A DNA stretch of 64,000 bases, taken from assembly GCF_032362555.1 (NCBI RefSeq), contig NC_083524.1, positions 6,806,001-6,870,000 of the forward strand, read 5' to 3'. Of this stretch, positions 15,101-24,802 are shown in pieces. Source of the stretch: Amyelois transitella (Eukaryota > Arthropoda > Insecta > Lepidoptera > Pyralidae). The position numbers and the translations under genes are program-made. Each line of letters starts with the position of its first letter. The stretch's first letter is position 1. The notes under the pieces were generated by a model. That model saw nothing but the letters and a program-made list of their open reading frames with translations, searched no databases and was not told where the DNA came from.

Positions 15101-18100
15101 TCTAAGTATACTAATATTATACTAGCGTTGTCCGCGACTTCGTTCACCGTAAGAGTTCACAAGTTCTGCCTCTTTACGGCGCACTTTTAAACTTTAAACC
15201 TTTTCTTTTTTTAAACTGGGTTTTATTATTTTAACTCATGGGCTAGCAACATGGGACTATCTCTGAAATGTGACTTTTAAATCTATAGCTTTTAATTTAG
15301 TCTGCCTTGTAAGGTTTTACGACGTGATAAATGTGTTAAAATTAGAAATTTAAAGATCATTCCAAATTTCTGTCCCATACTAACAATAAACACTAGCGCC
15401 ATATAAATAGCTAATCCAGCCCCTGCAGCATGTCACGCGCAACGCTGTTTTTATCGCACGAAAACCTATCGCTGTTTCGCTTTTTATTGTAACGTGAAAC
15501 GGGACAGAGATAGTTATTTCGCGCGATTAAAAAAGCGTCGCGCATTCCATGCTACGGGGGTAGAAAACCGTTTTTATATCTTTATTGCATACATACATAC
15601 ATACGATCATGTCTATATCCCTTGTGGGGTAGACAGAACCTATTTTATCAAGACTGTTGTCTTGAAAAGACTAAAAGGTCACGTTCAGCTATTTAGCTTA
15701 ATGATAGAATTGAGATTCAAATAGTGACAGGTTGCTAGCCCATCGCCTAAAAAAAGAATCCCAAGTTTGTAAGCCTATCCCTCAGTCGCCTTTTACGACA
15801 TCCATGTGAAAGAGATGGAGTGGTCCTATTCTATTTTGTATTGGTGCCGGGAACAACACGGCACACATATCTTTATTGCATATCTTATTATGCGTATTTA
15901 AAACGCAATAAACTTATCTTTTACAGTGACGATGGCAATTCCGTTTGATATGATATCGGCGTTTTTTGTGATGGGGATTACACTGATATTCAGTCTTTGG
16001 AAAACAATTTATTCCGTTAATTTAAAATTAACGGAATAAATTGATTTCTAATTTTCAATTCACTTGTGTGTCGTCGTCCTTATTTATCATTAAGCTGACC
16101 GCCAAGTAATTAAGCTTTAAAATTCTTACAAGAACATTAACAACGAACTTCGGGTTTTGAAACAACAAGCTTTGAATTTTAGTAACATGCGATTTTTTAA
16201 TTACTTTCATTAGCGAAAACACGCATGGCGCCTTTTAAGCAGTGAACTTATACAAACTGCTTACCTGTGTTGAATTAAAGACAATAGCATCATCATCTTA
16301 CAGGAATTTATCCTGATTACGACCTCCCTCTATAAGACTATATGTGACTACGATTCACGAGTGGTCAAGTCGAACACAGGCTATCTGACATCGAAATTTA
16401 ACAGGTATATTTACAGTATACGACGATACGTTTGGTTACTAATTAAAAAGAATAGGACCACTCCATCTCTTTCCCATGGATGTCGTAAAACGCGACTAAG
16501 GGATAGGCTTATAAATTTGAGTTTCTACTTTAAGGCGATGGGCTAGCAATCTGTCAGTATTTGAATCTCAATTCCATCATTAAGCCAAACAGCTACACGT
16601 GGACTATCAGTCTTTTTTAGACTGTTGGCTCTGTCTACCCCGCAAGGGATATAGACCTATGTATGTATTTACCGTATAAAGCATACCTAAAGCTTCAAAT
16701 AAAACATACCTGGGGATCCTCATCCTGCACCAGACTCCTCCTTTTCATTGCGTACTCCTTCACCGTGGTACTGTTATCAGTGTTCGCATCAACATTGAAC
16801 GTCTTCAGTCGGAGCATGGGGCTCACCGGTCCCAAAGGATTGCTGTACTTGTTGTACGTCAAATACTTGTTCGCCGACGTGTTGGCCGACGTGTTGAGCG
16901 ACGTGTTTGGCGACATCGAAGGTGGATTCGACGGAACCTCGACGATGCTTTGGATGCTGGGCCGTTGTGGTCGCCTCTTCGGTTTGACGTACGTTCGCGA
17001 GTCGAACTTGTGCTTGTCCGGCATTGAGTAGATTTCATCTGGAACGAATGTGTCGATAAGTATAATTAGGTTTTTTTACAGATACATAATACATACATAA
17101 AATCACGCCTCTTTCCCGGAGGGGTAGGCAGAGACCACCTCTTTCCACTTGCCACGATCTCTGCATACTTCCTTCGCTTCATCCACATTCATAACTCTCT
17201 TCATGCAAGCTCGGCGGTTTCGGGTACTTTTGACCTGACCCTTTACCAGGACGTCCTTAATTTGATCAAGATACGTTCGTCTAGGTCTTCCCACTCCGAC
17301 TTTTCTTTTTACAGATACAATTTACAAATCTACATATTATGTCATATAGTATATCAGTATATTGTGACAATTGTCTTTTAGATTCACAATCAGTGTTGCT
17401 GACTGACCATAGAGCCAGTATTCTGGTTTTTTTTATTCTTACGATCAGTTTCCTGAATGTGTTGACAGACAAACAAAAACCCAAGTTTTTATGATGTATT
17501 ACAACTTATGATAATGAATGACGATAATGCAAAATAGAATCCGCTTGATTGATTCTTATCAAATCGTAAGACGACGAAATAATAATTATTTTTTTAAGGA
17601 ATATAAGGGATAAAGATTTATTGTTTGAGTAATTTACAACATCCACGGACCAATATGGGTTAGGTTCACCTGCAAAGATTACGGAGTAAACTCAAACCTC
17701 GAGAGGTAAGGAAAGGATACAACTGAAACTAACGCTAGGAAGATCATGATAAATAAATTGCATACAAGTACGCAGTTTGCACATTATGCAACTACAAAAA
17801 TACGTAACAACGTTGTTTAAGTTGCAGTTTATTTATGAATCAGACATAAGATAGACCTTCAACACGTCCTTCCGCATTCGAAAGATATCCCTACCTACGT
17901 CAAAACTCGTATAATGCAGTAAACTACTGCATATTAAATATACTCGTATCTTTGTTTCAATAGATAGTCGATTACTTCTTTAGTAAGTAGGTATATTTCG
18001 TTTATTCTTATACGTGCAATGGCAATGTTTTTAATTGTCTCAGAATCTGTCACAGGTTCAGTATCTTGTGATATCCGGTTAGGTTATGATAGAAAATGTT

Positions 18101-21100
18101 GATTTAGGATAACATACGCCACGCTATAGTATAAAGCTTTTACTAAAATTGAGTTCCCAATTCTACCCCAATAGAGTTTTAAATAAATAAATAAGCCACC
18201 CTACAGTTGGTCAATACTTGTACGAACTAAACATATGAGATCAGAAATAGGTCAGTAAAATTCCTCAGCTTTATGGTGCAATTGCATCATAGTTGCTTTA
18301 AAATGTGTCTTAGGTTCGATATCCAGTCAAATCTATATGAAAATGCTGACTCAGGATAACATTAGTAAGCCAATATATAGTTGGTTAAAACGAACTAAAG
18401 GAGATGACATAGAGAACAGAAATAAGGTCATATTCTTCGGGGTTCAAAGGTTCTTGTCTAAAAATCTGTCTTAGGTTAAATTTTCAGACGAATCATGGTT
18501 GATAATGACTGATGATAAAATACTCTATTCAGACGATAAACACTTAAACGAACTAAAGAAATCAGATCAGAAATTAGGTAATATTCTCAATCTAGAGCTC
18601 GACACTATATCAGATCAAATTAGAGACGCGAGATAACCTAGCGATAAGGTCGACGAACTCATTTTAAAACCGCATCTTAAACCGGTCGTTCTATTATTAT
18701 CCTTCTTGTTGGATTCTAAGTTGTATTTTCGCTTGATCTAGCCCTGGATGGGAGAATTTTGATTGTGTGATGTTGAGATCTTCCAAAAAGGTAGATGAGC
18801 TCTTTGGTTTTCGAATTAGGTCGAGAACTCGTGATTTATGAGAAAAACGGGAAACAAAACTTTAGTACAAACAAGAATGAAAAAATGAAAATAGTAGATT
18901 GATTATATTAGTTACTTATAATAATAAATTAAAATTATCAAAAACAAATCAATGTCAAACATTCTAAAAACAGATAGCAAAAGGTAGGTTCTTGCTTAAA
19001 ACAGAGTGCTTAGGCTATTTGTATTGTAAGGTAATCACGTAGTAATCACGAACCAAGTAATACTATGTATATAATAGATCTTTCTCTCACCCACACCCTA
19101 ATAGATCTCAATGAGCCAAGCAACAATGGGTGGATTACGAAAGTTAAAAAAAATTGGACAATAAATTAGACAATAAAAAGTTTAATCGTTTATTCCAACG
19201 TAATATTTAACTTAAGTTTTAGTTAAAAGAATTTCAATGTTAATTATAATCACATTATTTTTTTAGACTTTAGGCTAAGAAGGATCTAATAAATAATTGA
19301 CAAAAACTTTATAATACTGAAAGAATATTGATCGTTTAAGATGCTAATAATTCTCTGGAATACATGAAAAGCATCGAAAAACAAGTTGGAAAGTGACCAT
19401 TTATTGGATACAATAATCACATTAGATAAGTGTGATGAAATTGAGCAGAATGAAAGTATAATAATAAGCTTGCATGCTAACGCAGAGCGAGTCCAAAACT
19501 GAATTGCGAAAACGAATTAAGAAAATGCTGTGTATAAGTTACAAAATTTACAGATAAAATTTTCTATTCTGCAAATTTAAAAGGGAAATGTTCCTCATAC
19601 CACGAAATTAATCTAAGTACATTTGCTAAAGATCGTAGATTTAGAAATTACCACCGAAGTTTGAACCCACAGACAAGTTTTACCATCGGTTATGTCGATA
19701 ATAGCCCTCAAGAAGAAGTGTAAATGAAAACAGGAAAGAGCCAAATATATCCACCTGCTATTTACATGGATGACATACAACTTAACTCACCTACTAACTT
19801 AGTGGCACACACAAAAGGTGCTGCACAAAACTTTTTATCAACTGGTCAATAAAAGGCATCTTGCACATTTCTGCTTGTACAGCAAAAAGTGAAACTTGGT
19901 ACACCATTAATGAAACTGGTTACGTTTCGAATACTAAATAGCTTGTGGGTGTATATGTCGTTGCATATGGTTAACAATACAAGGATGTAAGCTAGTATAT
20001 ACAGTTAAATCATACGCCGTACAAGGTGGCTAGATTTCTTTATATCGATTGGGATGTTTTATGTAGGTGTGGTGTTTTAGCCGTGTGGTTCCCGGCACCA
20101 ATACAAAAAAGAATAGGACCACTCCATCTCTTTCCCATGGATGGCGTAAAAGGCGACTAAGGGATCGGCTTACAAACTTGGGATTCTTTTTTAGGCGATG
20201 GGCTAGCAACCTGTGACTATTTGAATCTCAATTCTATCATTAAGCCAAATAGCTGAACGTGGCCATTCAGTCCTTTCAAGACTGTTGGCTCTGTCTACCC
20301 CGCAAGGGATATAGACGTGAACATATGTATGTATGTATGTATGTGGTGAAATAATAGTAATTTTGGTGGCAAATTATAAAATTACGTAATCGTTATTACA
20401 TCTAATTATAACTGAAGGTCATCATGATACAGAAGACACATATCAAATTATGGTGAGCTGTTTAAACATATTTGCGGCACGGTTCCAGCTTGAAACTACT
20501 GCGTACATTAACTTTCAGGAATGTAAAGATTAAGATCTGATAAATTAGCATATGCCTACTTATCGAAAAGCAATCAAACCTCTTTTTCACCTGTACAAGT
20601 TTAGCTATAATCGATGCAAACTATTACGAGAAAAACTTGTGTAACCAGGCTTCCTTCATTACTTCCTGCGATGCGTAGGCAATTGATAAAGAGTCTTTTT
20701 TTCTTAGATCGTGGAAACTGGAATGATTATGAATAGAAACAGTTTCATAGTGATGCATCAAATAACGAAGCTATTATTCCAGATAAACCTTGAGACATGT
20801 TTGCGATGGATTTTGTATATGATACAGTATTATATTAAAAAGTATAGTAAAAAAAACACAAAATATATTGAACTCGGTAAATATACATTCTTAGCAGAAC
20901 CTCAAAGTCTATCGACAATGTAGTTGGGTCATTATATAAACGAAAATCAGAGGAAGGCCATTGGGCACATAATTGACAAGATAACTATTATCAAAGATAA
21001 AAAACAATGCAAGACATAAATTCTTTATAATAAGTATTGCATATGCACGAATGAAGACCGACTAAACATATTTTGCGAATTGGACAAGGAAATAAATGCC

Positions 21101-24100
21101 GATTGAAGGTGAAAATGTTTTCACAACAAGATGATGAACTTACGAGATAATTCTTATTGGTGACTCAAAATTGATACTAAATAACGGTCAAAATTATAAC
21201 ACCACATTTTAAAGTAAAAACATTGGTATTGCTTCAGACAAGTAAACTGACCATTTGCCTTTTGGAGAACCTTATTAGGTCGATAACATTTATATATCAT
21301 CCATCAATGGTCACAGTCTTTAAGCAATCGAAGGTCAATTCACTATGTCCACTTCATACATCGCATCCACGTCCACACATGATCTGCCATGCGGATATAT
21401 GAGCAATGTCATCGAGCCAATTTTCCAATTACGTTACGCCGTTTGCGAACGCGATAGGAAATTGTATGTTATGTCCCGTTTCGGTTGATTCTCCGTCTGG
21501 TCAGTTTAATTGATCGATGTATTATTGAGTGTGTAGTACTTATGTGCCGTGTGGTTCCCGGCACCAATAGAATAAAGAATAGGACCATTTTTGATAGTCC
21601 AATTACCCAATATGTACCCACACATACGCAGGAAATCGGATCTTTGTTCAGGACTTATGGTGCGTATCGAATGTCATTGGCTACCGATTAGAATCCTTTG
21701 TCTGACTGACGAAAATCAATCGGCTGACTACTAATTGGCTTTTGTTTACTAGTTGAACTTTTAAGAGTTCATTTTTTCTGTAGATGTAAATAGTTATTTG
21801 TAAGGAGTGCCTCAAGACAAAAAATGTCCCCTAGGAGGCGTAAAACGTCTCTTTTTCGTGATAGCTATGTCGCAGAATAACTCTTTCGGAGAATTTCTTT
21901 TTAGCGTATGTCAATCAGAAAAGTACAAATCAAATCGTTTAGTTTTCCACGGCGAAATTCAAGAAAACTACTGATGTTAAAACTAAAGCTGTAGAAATCC
22001 TACACTTGATATTTACGATCCTTGGACAGCACCAATTTTAGGTTTTAGGATATGGAAGTAAACGAAAAATAGTCCCGCCACGCGCCATTCGACCAATTGG
22101 CAATTAAAAAATTGTAACCAACGTCAAAAAGAGGTTCTCAATGTGATGCGTACGAACAGTTTTGGTAAGCAGATACAACTAAGCTGTGTGCCGTGTTGGC
22201 AAAAGTCATCTGTCATACAATCGGAACAATCTCGGATCGGCGCACTTTCACCGCCGACCCAAGTAGGGCTCCGCGGGGCAATTAAATTAATCATGCGAAA
22301 TGGACGGCAGAGAATAGAATTTTTGATTACCTATGATGGAATGAATGTGAATGTATCGTGTGGTTTCTGGCACTAATAGAAAAAAGAAAAGCACCACTCC
22401 ATCCCTTTCCAATGGATGTCGTAAAATGCGACTAAGGGATATGCTTATAAACTTGGGATTCTTTTATTCGGCGATGGGATAGCTCATCCAACAAGTCACT
22501 ATTTGAATCTCAATTCTATCATTAAGCTAAATATCTGAACATGGCCTATTGGTCTTTTCGAGACTGTTGGATTTGTCTACCCCGCAAGGGATATCGACGT
22601 GATTATATGAAGGTGTGTATGGAATGAATGGTACTTGCCCAAAGAAAAAAGAAGCATTTAGAACAAGCATAAAAAATTTGTACCATGTAGTTCCAGGCAT
22701 TTTTTGCTGGTCTGGTTGTGAAGAAATTCATTTTGTAAAAGTTGATCAAGGGAAAGACAAATAAACTTGGAATTCTTCTTTTAGGCGACGGGCTAACAAT
22801 CCAACACTGTCTTAACCTCAATTACATTATAAGCCATACCTCTTGCTGAATGTGGCTTTTCAATCTCTTCAAAACTATAGGCACTGTCTACTCCATAATG
22901 GATTGAGACATGATTATATTTCATGTATGTATACAACAGGATTAATTCTTGATAACAATTTTGAACCATGCTAAAAAAAATGACTCACTTTTAAGTATAT
23001 TGTCAAGTATGGCAAACAAGTCCTTCTCCAGTGTCTTGTAGTCATTGTCCTCGCTGAGGGGCCAGTCGCAGGACAGGTTCCAGTCGACAATGTCCACTTT
23101 GTTGCCGGAGTCACCCGGGATTGTGTACAACCTGTGAGCAAAGAGTATAGCTTTAATGAAGACCTAGAAATATATCTTCTAATTCATATCTTAAACAATT
23201 ATTTTTTAACTGTAGTAGAAACCTTGTTCACATTTTTGGAATAGAACAACATTTATTTTTTGTGGTGATCATAATAGTTGACTAAGGAAAATAACTTTTT
23301 TCTGATTTAACAATTATGATAAAAACTGTGCTAGTTTTAGATAGGATAGATTAAATGTTTATTTGACAGTGCTAATGACACAAAACAAATTTAACAATAG
23401 GAAACAAGTTCTTTTTTTCTTTCTTTTCTATATTATGACTTCCACCGGACTTTCGGTGATTCTGCCAATGTCAAGTTGCTTAGTATCATATATGTATGTA
23501 TGTATAGACATGCTATGGACGTAACCTGTGTCACATCCTCCTTTACTTCAAATAGACAAAATTTTATGTACGTTAAAAGGTCATAACTAGACACCTACCT
23601 CTTTAATTAATATATATAGAGTCAAGGAGGAGAATGTGGCCTTTCAGTCTTATTTACACCTTTGGCCTGTCTACCCCCGCAAGGGATTAAGACTATATGT
23701 ATGTATGAAGAGGACAATACTTTTCTATGCAGATACTATTTATTTGAATTCCAATTTGGTTTTACATAATTAATTATATTAATGAGATATCAAATAATAC
23801 AGATAAATAGAACACCTAATCATACCATGTGATTGATAACAAAATGCAGTGTGATTTAATGTTTAATTTCCTTCATAGTATGTCAGAATGTTACATACAA
23901 ACAAATAAAAAAATTAAGAGTGACAAGAGAGAGAGAATGCTCCACTTAATTCCACCAACAAGAGTTAGCTCTTTAATTTAAGAAGTCCTTCATAGCAACA
24001 TGATTTCAATTTTGAAAAACTTTTTCACATGAAAGTATAAGATTTTTTTATACCAGTTTCTAAGATGAACCAAGCATAATGGATCTAAGAACCAATAATT

Positions 24101-24802
24101 ATTGCATGATGTGAGTACAAACATACAGATATTAATAAATTTTTTAACAATATATTTCAAGTACAAACATTCATGTTACAATTTTATTATTTCTTCAGAG
24201 GATATGGATTTTCATTACTAGCTGATCCAACTTAAAATCTGGGCCCGATGTTTTTATTTCTCCCCTCTAAGGGGAGGAATGAGGGAGAAATTCCAGTGGA
24301 TCAGTTTATTTATTAAGATTGTCGGCCAACTATTACTCACATATATTTTGTTTTAAGGCAGACAATGTTACATGCAGCAGAAAGTGCTTTATAAATATTT
24401 GAGCTCAAAAAAAGGGTTAACAAATCCATACCACCTTATTCTCCCAAAATTATTTATAAGAAGGAAGTTGATAAGTCAGTTTTTTTATCATTAACTTGTA
24501 AAGTGAATAATTTATGAATGTTTTCATGGGTGAAGCTTTATATTGTCAAACTAACTATACAGTTCAGGATATTGTAAACATATATCATAATGAGGACAGG
24601 TTGCAGTCGTAAAACTGACATAACCAGTACCCACAAGACTTCTGACCCCAAATCGAAATTTAAGAAAGTAGTGAAATTACACTAGCTAAGAATAAGTTAT
24701 GGGTACATACCATGTTTGACTATCGGAAAAATCCAATGATTCCACGTCGATTAGGTCAGAATCAATCATATCTTTGTTTATATTTTGATCACCCTGATTC
24801 AT
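139..24802 (-). CDS. SLAIN-like microtubule plus-end protein, 11 exons, 3' end off the window
   Basis: Exons in transcript order: 24802-24711, 23131-22989, 17038-16710, 10958-10840, 9898-9726, 9237-8255, 7385-7271, 6099-5794, 3654-3506, 3121-3014, 238-139. Every junction is GT-AG and all phases match, giving about 872 codons and running on past the left edge after a phase-1 donor at 138. The start ATG is at 24802. The N-terminus has an acidic patch followed by SQTWLY, then VDWNLSCDWP and LEKDLFAILD. This parallels the acidic-ESWLY, W...DYPS and L..KLD segments that I recall for vertebrate SLAIN1/2. The C-terminal part is basic and Ser/Pro rich and has SGLARPS, like the SGLPRPS of SLAIN2. SLAIN proteins (functionally matched by Drosophila Sentin/Ssp2) link EB1 to the microtubule polymerase ch-TOG/Msps. 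The 983-nt exon is low complexity, with repeated NATF/NVTL-like motifs. The gene structure is well supported; the family name is an inference from weak motifs. Confidence 0.6.
301..394. repeat. Palindromic mini-element E1
   Basis: AAATAATACAGGTAT at 301-315 is the reverse complement of ATACCTGTATTATTT at 370-384, with inner arms rich in CGCG. The outer flank TATAAATAG is shared with the copy near 52086-52210. This looks like a small inverted-repeat (MITE-like) element lying in the last visible intron of the SLAIN-like gene. Confidence 0.55.
398..478 (+). repeat. SINE-A 3' fragment
   Basis: Contains the SINE-A tail words CTCTGTCTACCCCGCAAGGG and GACGTGATTATATG, followed by TATG repeats. The 5' part is missing. 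Confidence 0.8.
745..1385 (+). mobile_element. LINE 3' end remnant (Jockey/CR1-like)
   Basis: A short frame at 749-979 contains FPLSECVFPDAKNL and FKARVNRHL. This matches the C-terminal end of lepidopteran non-LTR reverse transcriptases (pattern VFPD...FK.RVNRHL). Further down is the usual 3' end word GGGATAAGTCCGCC, then AAATAAAC. There is no intact reverse transcriptase. The family assignment is from memory of such tails. Confidence 0.5.
1775..1850 (+). mobile_element. LINE 3'-UTR fragment (same family as 59440-60060)
   Basis: TTTGTTACCGCTTCTTCTGC is shared word for word with 59880-59940 and in diverged form with 54470-54530. Confidence 0.5.
4183..4215 (+). repeat. SINE-A 5' fragment
   Basis: TCGTGTGGTTCCCGGCACCA is the head of SINE-A. 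The copy is broken off after about 35 bases and faces a second, inverted copy. Confidence 0.6.
4232..4489 (-). repeat. SINE-A, near full length
   Basis: Runs from CATACATTTAATCACGTC to GAACCACACGGC. All internal blocks are present in reverse orientation. Confidence 0.85.
5070..5215 (+). repeat. tRNA-derived SINE (SINE-S), 5' truncated
   Basis: Shares CCGGCCAG, GGTGAGAA.CGAACTTTC, TTTATCTATA.AAGTATTTAT and a TATAGTATC tail with the copy at 6976-7198. The A-box part is lost. Confidence 0.6.
5631..5768 (+). repeat. Tandem duplication, 74-bp period
   Basis: CAATTACCAGTCAGGGCATC at 5631 recurs as CAATTATCAGTCAGGGCATC at 5705. Both are followed by ATGTATGATACACCTTATG and a shared tract of about 65 bp. 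It lies just beyond the 3' side of SLAIN-like exon 8 (6099-5794), in the intron. Confidence 0.85.
6188..6396 (+). repeat. SINE-A with internal 3' deletion
   Basis: The head and body are intact, but the copy jumps from GAACGTGGCCTATCA to TTATATGTATG. It lacks the AGACTGTTGGCTCTGTC block. Confidence 0.85.
6757..6828 (+). repeat. Palindromic MITE H, left half
   Basis: ACGCGCGACGCCTTTTTTAT and CGCGCAATAACCTGTCGCTG match the copy at 15427-15552. The right half is missing. Confidence 0.5.
6976..7198 (+). repeat. tRNA-derived SINE (SINE-S), full length
   Basis: The head is tRNA-like, with A box TGGCGCAGCGGTAGT and B box GGTTCGAATCC in CCGGG/CCCGG stem context. Then come a tRNA-unrelated body and a poly(A) end at 7187-7198. 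The acceptor stem does not pair fully, so this is a SINE and not a working tRNA gene. Other copies are at 5070, 27055 and 60712 (minus). Confidence 0.85.
7413..7559 (-). mobile_element. LINE-B (RTE-like) 3' end fragment
   Basis: Reverse orientation. CATACATACATA is followed by TCACGCCTCTTTCCCGGAGG and the block encoding a VCRDRGKW-like peptide. It ends in the Arg-rich coding block near CTCGGCGGTTTCGGG. Confidence 0.7.
7560..7760. repeat. MITE J with 16-bp terminal inverted repeats
   Basis: ACGTGACAACGTCTTA at 7560-7575 is inverted as TAAGACGTTGTCACGT ending at 7760. The element is about 200 bp and GC-rich inside, with no transposase. It abuts a LINE-B fragment on the left. No clear target duplication was seen. 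Confidence 0.65.
9296..9552 (+). repeat. SINE-A, near full length, diverged
   Basis: The head is mutated (TTCCGGTTCCTGGAACC). The body is intact and the tail GAGTGATTATATG has TGA repeats instead of TATG. Confidence 0.8.
10700..10772 (+). repeat. Dispersed repeat C, diverged
   Basis: GAATATGGGTTAAGTTCCC and AAGGCCCCGGGCTCCT match the repeat C words GGGTTAGGTTCACC and CATACCCCGGGCTCCT seen at 13354 and 49988. Confidence 0.4.
11405..11655 (-). repeat. SINE-A, near full length
   Basis: Reverse orientation from ACATACATACACACATATAATC to GCCGGGAAACACAC. Confidence 0.85.
12125..12421 (+). repeat. SINE-A with 12-bp target duplication
   Basis: The element body is about 12137-12409. It is flanked by ATTATAGCTTCC (12125-12136) and ATTATGGCTTCC (12410-12421). 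The same host sequence without the insert occurs at 23428-23480 (TTATGACTTCCACCGGAC), a paralogous empty site. There is a small internal duplication of GGCATGATGTCG near 12190-12225. Confidence 0.85.
13088..13215 (-). mobile_element. LINE-B 3' end fragment
   Basis: TACATACATAAAACACGCC is followed by the TGCCGCGATCTCTGCATACT block. It is internally deleted before CGATTTCGG. Confidence 0.65.
13354..13610 (+). repeat. Dispersed repeat C, long copy
   Basis: Starts GATGCTCTTACGGTGAAAG and AACATCGTGGGGAAACCTG, then GGTTAGGTTCACCTGCAAAG, and ends GATGCAACCGGGACTC. The same blocks occur at 46668-46897 and 49988-50143, in part at 17651 and 10700, and inverted at 54820. It encodes no clear protein. 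Confidence 0.75.
13852..14055 (+). repeat. Lepidopteran repeat F
   Basis: GACTTCGTCCGCGTGGAA, CGGGATAAAAAGTAGCCTA and CCAAATTTCATCGTAATCGG are shared with 35797-35995, and the head also with 15118-15160. I recall this sequence as widespread in moths and butterflies. Confidence 0.75.
14353..14620 (+). repeat. SINE-A, full length
   Basis: Head GTGCCGTGTGGTTCTCGACACC to tail GTGATTATATATATGTATG. Confidence 0.9.
14631..14686 (-). repeat. SINE-A 3' fragment, tail-to-tail with the previous copy
   Basis: TACATATAATCACGTCTG to CAACAGTCTTGAAC. It lies in inverted orientation only about 10 bases after the preceding copy. Confidence 0.75.
14824..14970 (-). mobile_element. LINE-B 3' end fragment
   Basis: TACATACATACATAAAATC is followed by the CTCTTTCCACTTCCCACG block and ends at CGGCGGTTTCGGGTACC. 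Confidence 0.7.
15427..15552. repeat. Palindromic MITE H, complete
   Basis: The left arm GCATGTCACGCGCAACGCTG pairs with the right arm CAGC/AGCGTCGCGCATTCCATGC over about 37 bp with few mismatches. The core has ATCGCTGTTTCGCTTTTTAT and GTGAAACGGGACAGAGA. Related copies are at 6757 (half) and 53980 (decayed). Confidence 0.65.
15576..15881 (-). repeat. SINE-A with 15-bp target duplication
   Basis: The element is about 15590-15866. It is flanked by ATATCTTTATTGCAT at 15576-15590 and at 15867-15881. The length is full and the (CATA)n tail is on the left. Confidence 0.9.
16446..16671 (+). repeat. SINE-A, 5' truncated
   Basis: Starts at AAAAAGAATAGGACCACTCC and ends GATATAGACCTATGTATGTA. It lies just 3' (genomic left) of SLAIN-like exon 3. 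Confidence 0.85.
17086..17303 (-). mobile_element. LINE-B (RTE-like) 3' end, longest copy
   Basis: On the minus strand a 63-codon frame (17294-17103) reads GRPRRTYLDQIKD, then [14 protein letters not shown], then VCRDRGKWKEVV. This is the shape of the C-terminal tail of RTE-type LINE proteins (RPR..W.D...D, A.DR..W). The frame stops just before the (TATG)n tail. Other fragments: 7413, 13088, 14824, 25663, 48298 (plus), 52948, 63173. Confidence 0.7.
17651..17720 (+). repeat. Dispersed repeat C fragment
   Basis: ACCAATATGGGTTAGGTTCA and CCTGCAAAGATTACGGAG match repeat C. Confidence 0.5.
18030..18600 (+). repeat. Degenerate tandem array, three units of about 140-250 bp
   Basis: Three successive blocks repeat in the same order: TCTGTC(T)TAGGTT-like, AAAATGCTGACTCAGGATAA-like, (AC)GAACTAAA..GAGAT, then CAGAAATAGGTCA-like. 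They begin near 18045, 18305 and 18465. The units are strongly diverged from each other. It lies in intron 2 of the SLAIN-like gene. Confidence 0.5.
18660..20079. other. Intronic stretch without recognisable feature
   Basis: AT-rich intron 2 of the SLAIN-like gene. I see no long frame, tRNA or member of the named repeat families here. Confidence 0.4.
20080..20342 (+). repeat. SINE-A, full length
   Basis: GCCGTGTGGTTCCCGGCACC head to CATATGTATGTATGTATG tail. The flanks TGTGGTG/TGTGGTG may be a short target duplication. Confidence 0.9.
20343..21543. other. Intronic stretch without recognisable feature
   Basis: A 70-codon frame at 20711-20923 has no recognisable motif and is probably chance. 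No repeat family was seen. Confidence 0.35.
21544..21588 (+). repeat. SINE-A 5' head only
   Basis: GTGCCGTGTGGTTCCCGGCA through AATAGGACCA, then unrelated DNA. Loss of the 3' part implies a later deletion and not simple 5' truncation. Confidence 0.75.
22355..22645 (+). repeat. SINE-A with shared 3' flank
   Basis: The SINE-A body is 22355-22612. Its tail GATTATATGAAGGTGTGTAT is followed by GGAATGAATGGTACTTGCCC and AAAGAAAAAA. The same non-SINE flank follows the copy at 36811-37041. Confidence 0.85.
22742..22931 (+). repeat. SINE-A, old and 5' truncated
   Basis: Diverged copy: AACTTGGAATTCTTCTTTTA, CGACGGGCTAACAA, GAATGTGGC and CATGTATGTAT occur in the right order. Confidence 0.65.
23630..23707 (+). 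repeat. SINE-A 3' fragment
   Basis: GAATGTGGCCTTTCAGTC, CTGTCTACCCCCGCAAGGG and TATATGTATGTATG. Confidence 0.75.
23710..24700. other. First intron of SLAIN-like gene, no further feature
   Basis: AT-rich sequence between exons 1 and 2. No repeat family or coding frame was recognised. Confidence 0.35.

Noticed and set aside
16663-17031. 122-codon plus-strand frame
   Set aside because: It is the reverse shadow of SLAIN-like exon 3 on the minus strand, which has proper splice sites and matching phase.
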